A stretch of 5,664 nt of DNA, taken from assembly GCA_002781265.1 (NCBI GenBank), contig PETS01000120.1:178-5841 (forward strand), in the 5' to 3' direction. The number at the start of each line of letters is the position of its first letter. Position 1 is the stretch's first letter. A model generated the notes under the pieces. It saw nothing but the letters and a program-made list of their open reading frames with translations, was not told the origin of the DNA and did not search any database. Both the position numbers and the translations under genes were made by a program. The stretch is from Candidatus Falkowbacteria bacterium CG02_land_8_20_14_3_00_36_14 (GTDB lineage Bacteria; Patescibacteriota; Patescibacteriia; Patescibacteriales; UM-FILTER-36-11). Of this stretch, positions 5,197 to 5,664 are shown in pieces.

Positions 5197-5309
5197 TGTC
5201 GCCAATTAAATTTTTTTATCTAAAATTAGCAAAAATAATTTTATTTGATTTTTGTCAAATTTGGCTAATCTTAAAAATAATTTTTTGAAAAATTTTTACA
5301 TTGGCGACA
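5197..5309 (+). promoter_or_regulatory. Long foldable leader of the four-Cys gene (candidate RNA regulator)
   Basis: Nested inverted pairs run inward through the roughly 180-base untranslated leader: TGTCGCCAAT (5197-5206) with ATTGGCGACA (5300-5309); AAATTTTT (5208-5215) with AAAAATTT (5288-5295); ATTAGC (5225-5230) with GCTAAT (5264-5269); and ATTTGA (5243-5248) with TCAAAT (5255-5260) closing a 6-base loop. The order is consistent with one long hairpin ending 18 bases before the Shine-Dalgarno. It matches no riboswitch class I can name. It could modulate translation or stability, or be a DNA cruciform; the AT-rich composition makes chance pairing of the inner arms likely, the 10-bp outer stem less so. 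Confidence 0.5.
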
Positions 5310-5327
5310 CGGCCAACAAACCAACAA

Positions 5328-5334
5328 GGGAGGT
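5328..5334 (+). promoter_or_regulatory. Shine-Dalgarno of the four-Cys protein
   Basis: GGGAGGT ends 7 bases before the ATG at 5342 and selects it over the in-frame TTG at 5252, which has no such site and lies inside the folded leader. Confidence 0.82.
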
Positions 5335-5341
5335 TCTTTTT

Positions 5342-5500
5342 ATGAAAAAGTCTATAGTTTTAGTTACCGTTACGGAGGAAATGAAAAAAAATTGTCCCTT
5401 TGGCGAACTGAGATGTGTTGAATGTCTCAGTCAAGCATGCAAGCCTGACCCAATGGAGGGTGTCGATCTTGCCGATATCATGTCCGAAGAAGAGGATTAG
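5342..5500 (+). CDS. 52-residue four-cysteine protein of unknown function
   Basis: The protein starts MKKSIVLVTVTEEMKK, has four cysteines at 18, 25, 28 and 33 (spacing C-x6-C-x2-C-x4-C) in CPFGELRCVECLSQAC, and ends in an acidic tail ADIMSEEED. Four closely set cysteines suggest binding of zinc or an iron-sulphur cluster, or disulphides; the sequence alone cannot decide. The N-terminal hydrophobic run (SIVLVTV) is too short for a membrane span or clear signal peptide, so a cytoplasmic location is likelier. I recognise no family. Support for its reality is strong: perfect promoter, Shine-Dalgarno, and a strong terminator 30 bases after the TAG stop. It is carried inside an inverted-repeat-bounded unit (5055-5637), which suggests a mobile or shuffled origin. 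Confidence 0.78.
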   Translation: MKKSIVLVTVTEEMKKNCPFGELRCVECLSQACKPDPMEGVDLADIMSEEED

Positions 5501-5529
5501 GCATAATTCCAACCGACGACAATTCCTAG

Positions 5530-5569
5530 ACCGTTGCTATCCAAAAAATATTGGAAGCAACGGTTTTTT
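5530..5569 (+). terminator. Strong rho-independent terminator of the four-Cys gene
   Basis: ACCGTTGCT (5530-5538) pairs with AGCAACGGT (5556-5564), and TCCAA (5540-5544) with TTGGA (5551-5555) extends the stem past one bulged A, with a 6-base loop. TTTTTT follows at 5564-5569. Confidence 0.9.
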
Positions 5570-5609
5570 CTTTGTAAAAAAATTTCAAAAAAGGGCTATC
5601 TAAAAAAAA

Positions 5610-5637
5610 TTTAAGGGCAAATAAAATTTCACATAAC
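5610..5637. repeat. Right inverted end of the four-Cys gene cassette
   Basis: TTTAAGGGCAAATAAAA (5610-5626) followed by TTTCACATAAC is the inverted partner of 5055-5082 (23 of 28 positions). It ends in TAAC, the mirror of the GTTA that opens the left end. The inner arm AAAAAGGGCT (5588-5597) mirrors 5096-5105. Confidence 0.7.
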
Positions 5638-5664
5638 GTTACGAGTATCCGAAGTTCGCCGATT
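5626..5664. repeat. Recombination-site-like block, second copy (cut by window end)
   Basis: ATTTCACATAAC (5626-5637) matches 4876-4887 at 11 of 12 positions, and CGAAGTT (5650-5656) follows TAAC by 12 bases against 13 in the first copy. Between them TAACGTTA is itself palindromic, and CGAA-G-TTCG (5650-5658) can fold. The right half, which would show whether this is an attC-like hairpin closed by a GTTRRRY core, lies beyond the window. Confidence 0.45.

Noticed and set aside
5252..5341. N-terminal extension of the four-Cys protein from a TTG at 5252
   Set aside because: No Shine-Dalgarno at 5252, and the stretch lies in the folded leader; GGGAGGT directly before 5342 decides for the shorter form.
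5415..5603. Plus-strand open frame of 62 codons overlapping the four-Cys gene
   Set aside because: It runs through the stop and terminator hairpin of the real gene and has no start signal of its own.

Overview
The window is AT-rich, tightly packed bacterial DNA. It looks like a Patescibacteria/CPR (Parcubacteria-type) genome, or a similar small-genome lineage. This rests on the style of the rhamnose enzymes, the absence of Shine-Dalgarno sequences in front of the long genes, and many short palindromic repeats between genes; it is an inference, not a proven placement. All three stop codons end plausible genes, so the standard bacterial code applies.

Positions 1-4178 hold a one-direction (+) surface-sugar cluster: the 3' end of dTDP-glucose 4,6-dehydratase (rfbB/rmlB), dTDP-4-dehydrorhamnose reductase (rfbD/rmlD), glucose-1-phosphate thymidylyltransferase (rfbA/rmlA), and two family-2 glycosyltransferases. 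The first three make dTDP-L-rhamnose; the two transferases probably place rhamnose or another sugar on a lipid-linked glycan at the membrane. The epimerase rfbC is not in the window. Three of the gaps in this cluster are occupied by different palindromic repeats (1166-1216, 1981-2137, 3171-3307), and a further one is inserted in frame inside the first glycosyltransferase (2748-2789).

Positions 4179-5664 are quite different: three tiny transcription units, each with its own promoter, strong Shine-Dalgarno and hairpin terminator. Unit 1 (+, 4184-4569) encodes a short lipoprotein-like exported protein whose frame is cut by an in-frame TAA. Unit 2 (-, 4982-4653) encodes a 45-residue, extremely basic protein. 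Unit 3 (+, 5124-5569) encodes a 52-residue four-cysteine protein behind a long, foldable leader. Units 1 and 3 have near-identical promoters, with identity running past the -10 box.

Unit 3 is enclosed by an imperfect inverted repeat (5055-5082 and 5610-5637) starting GTTA and ending TAAC. The sequence at its right edge (ATTTCACATAAC, 12 bases, CGAAGTT) recurs at 4876-4907. This suggests an array of mobile small-gene cassettes, possibly integron-like (attC-type ends) or MITE-like. It is the most interesting part of the window. No integrase or transposase is visible, and the last candidate end is cut off by the window edge.
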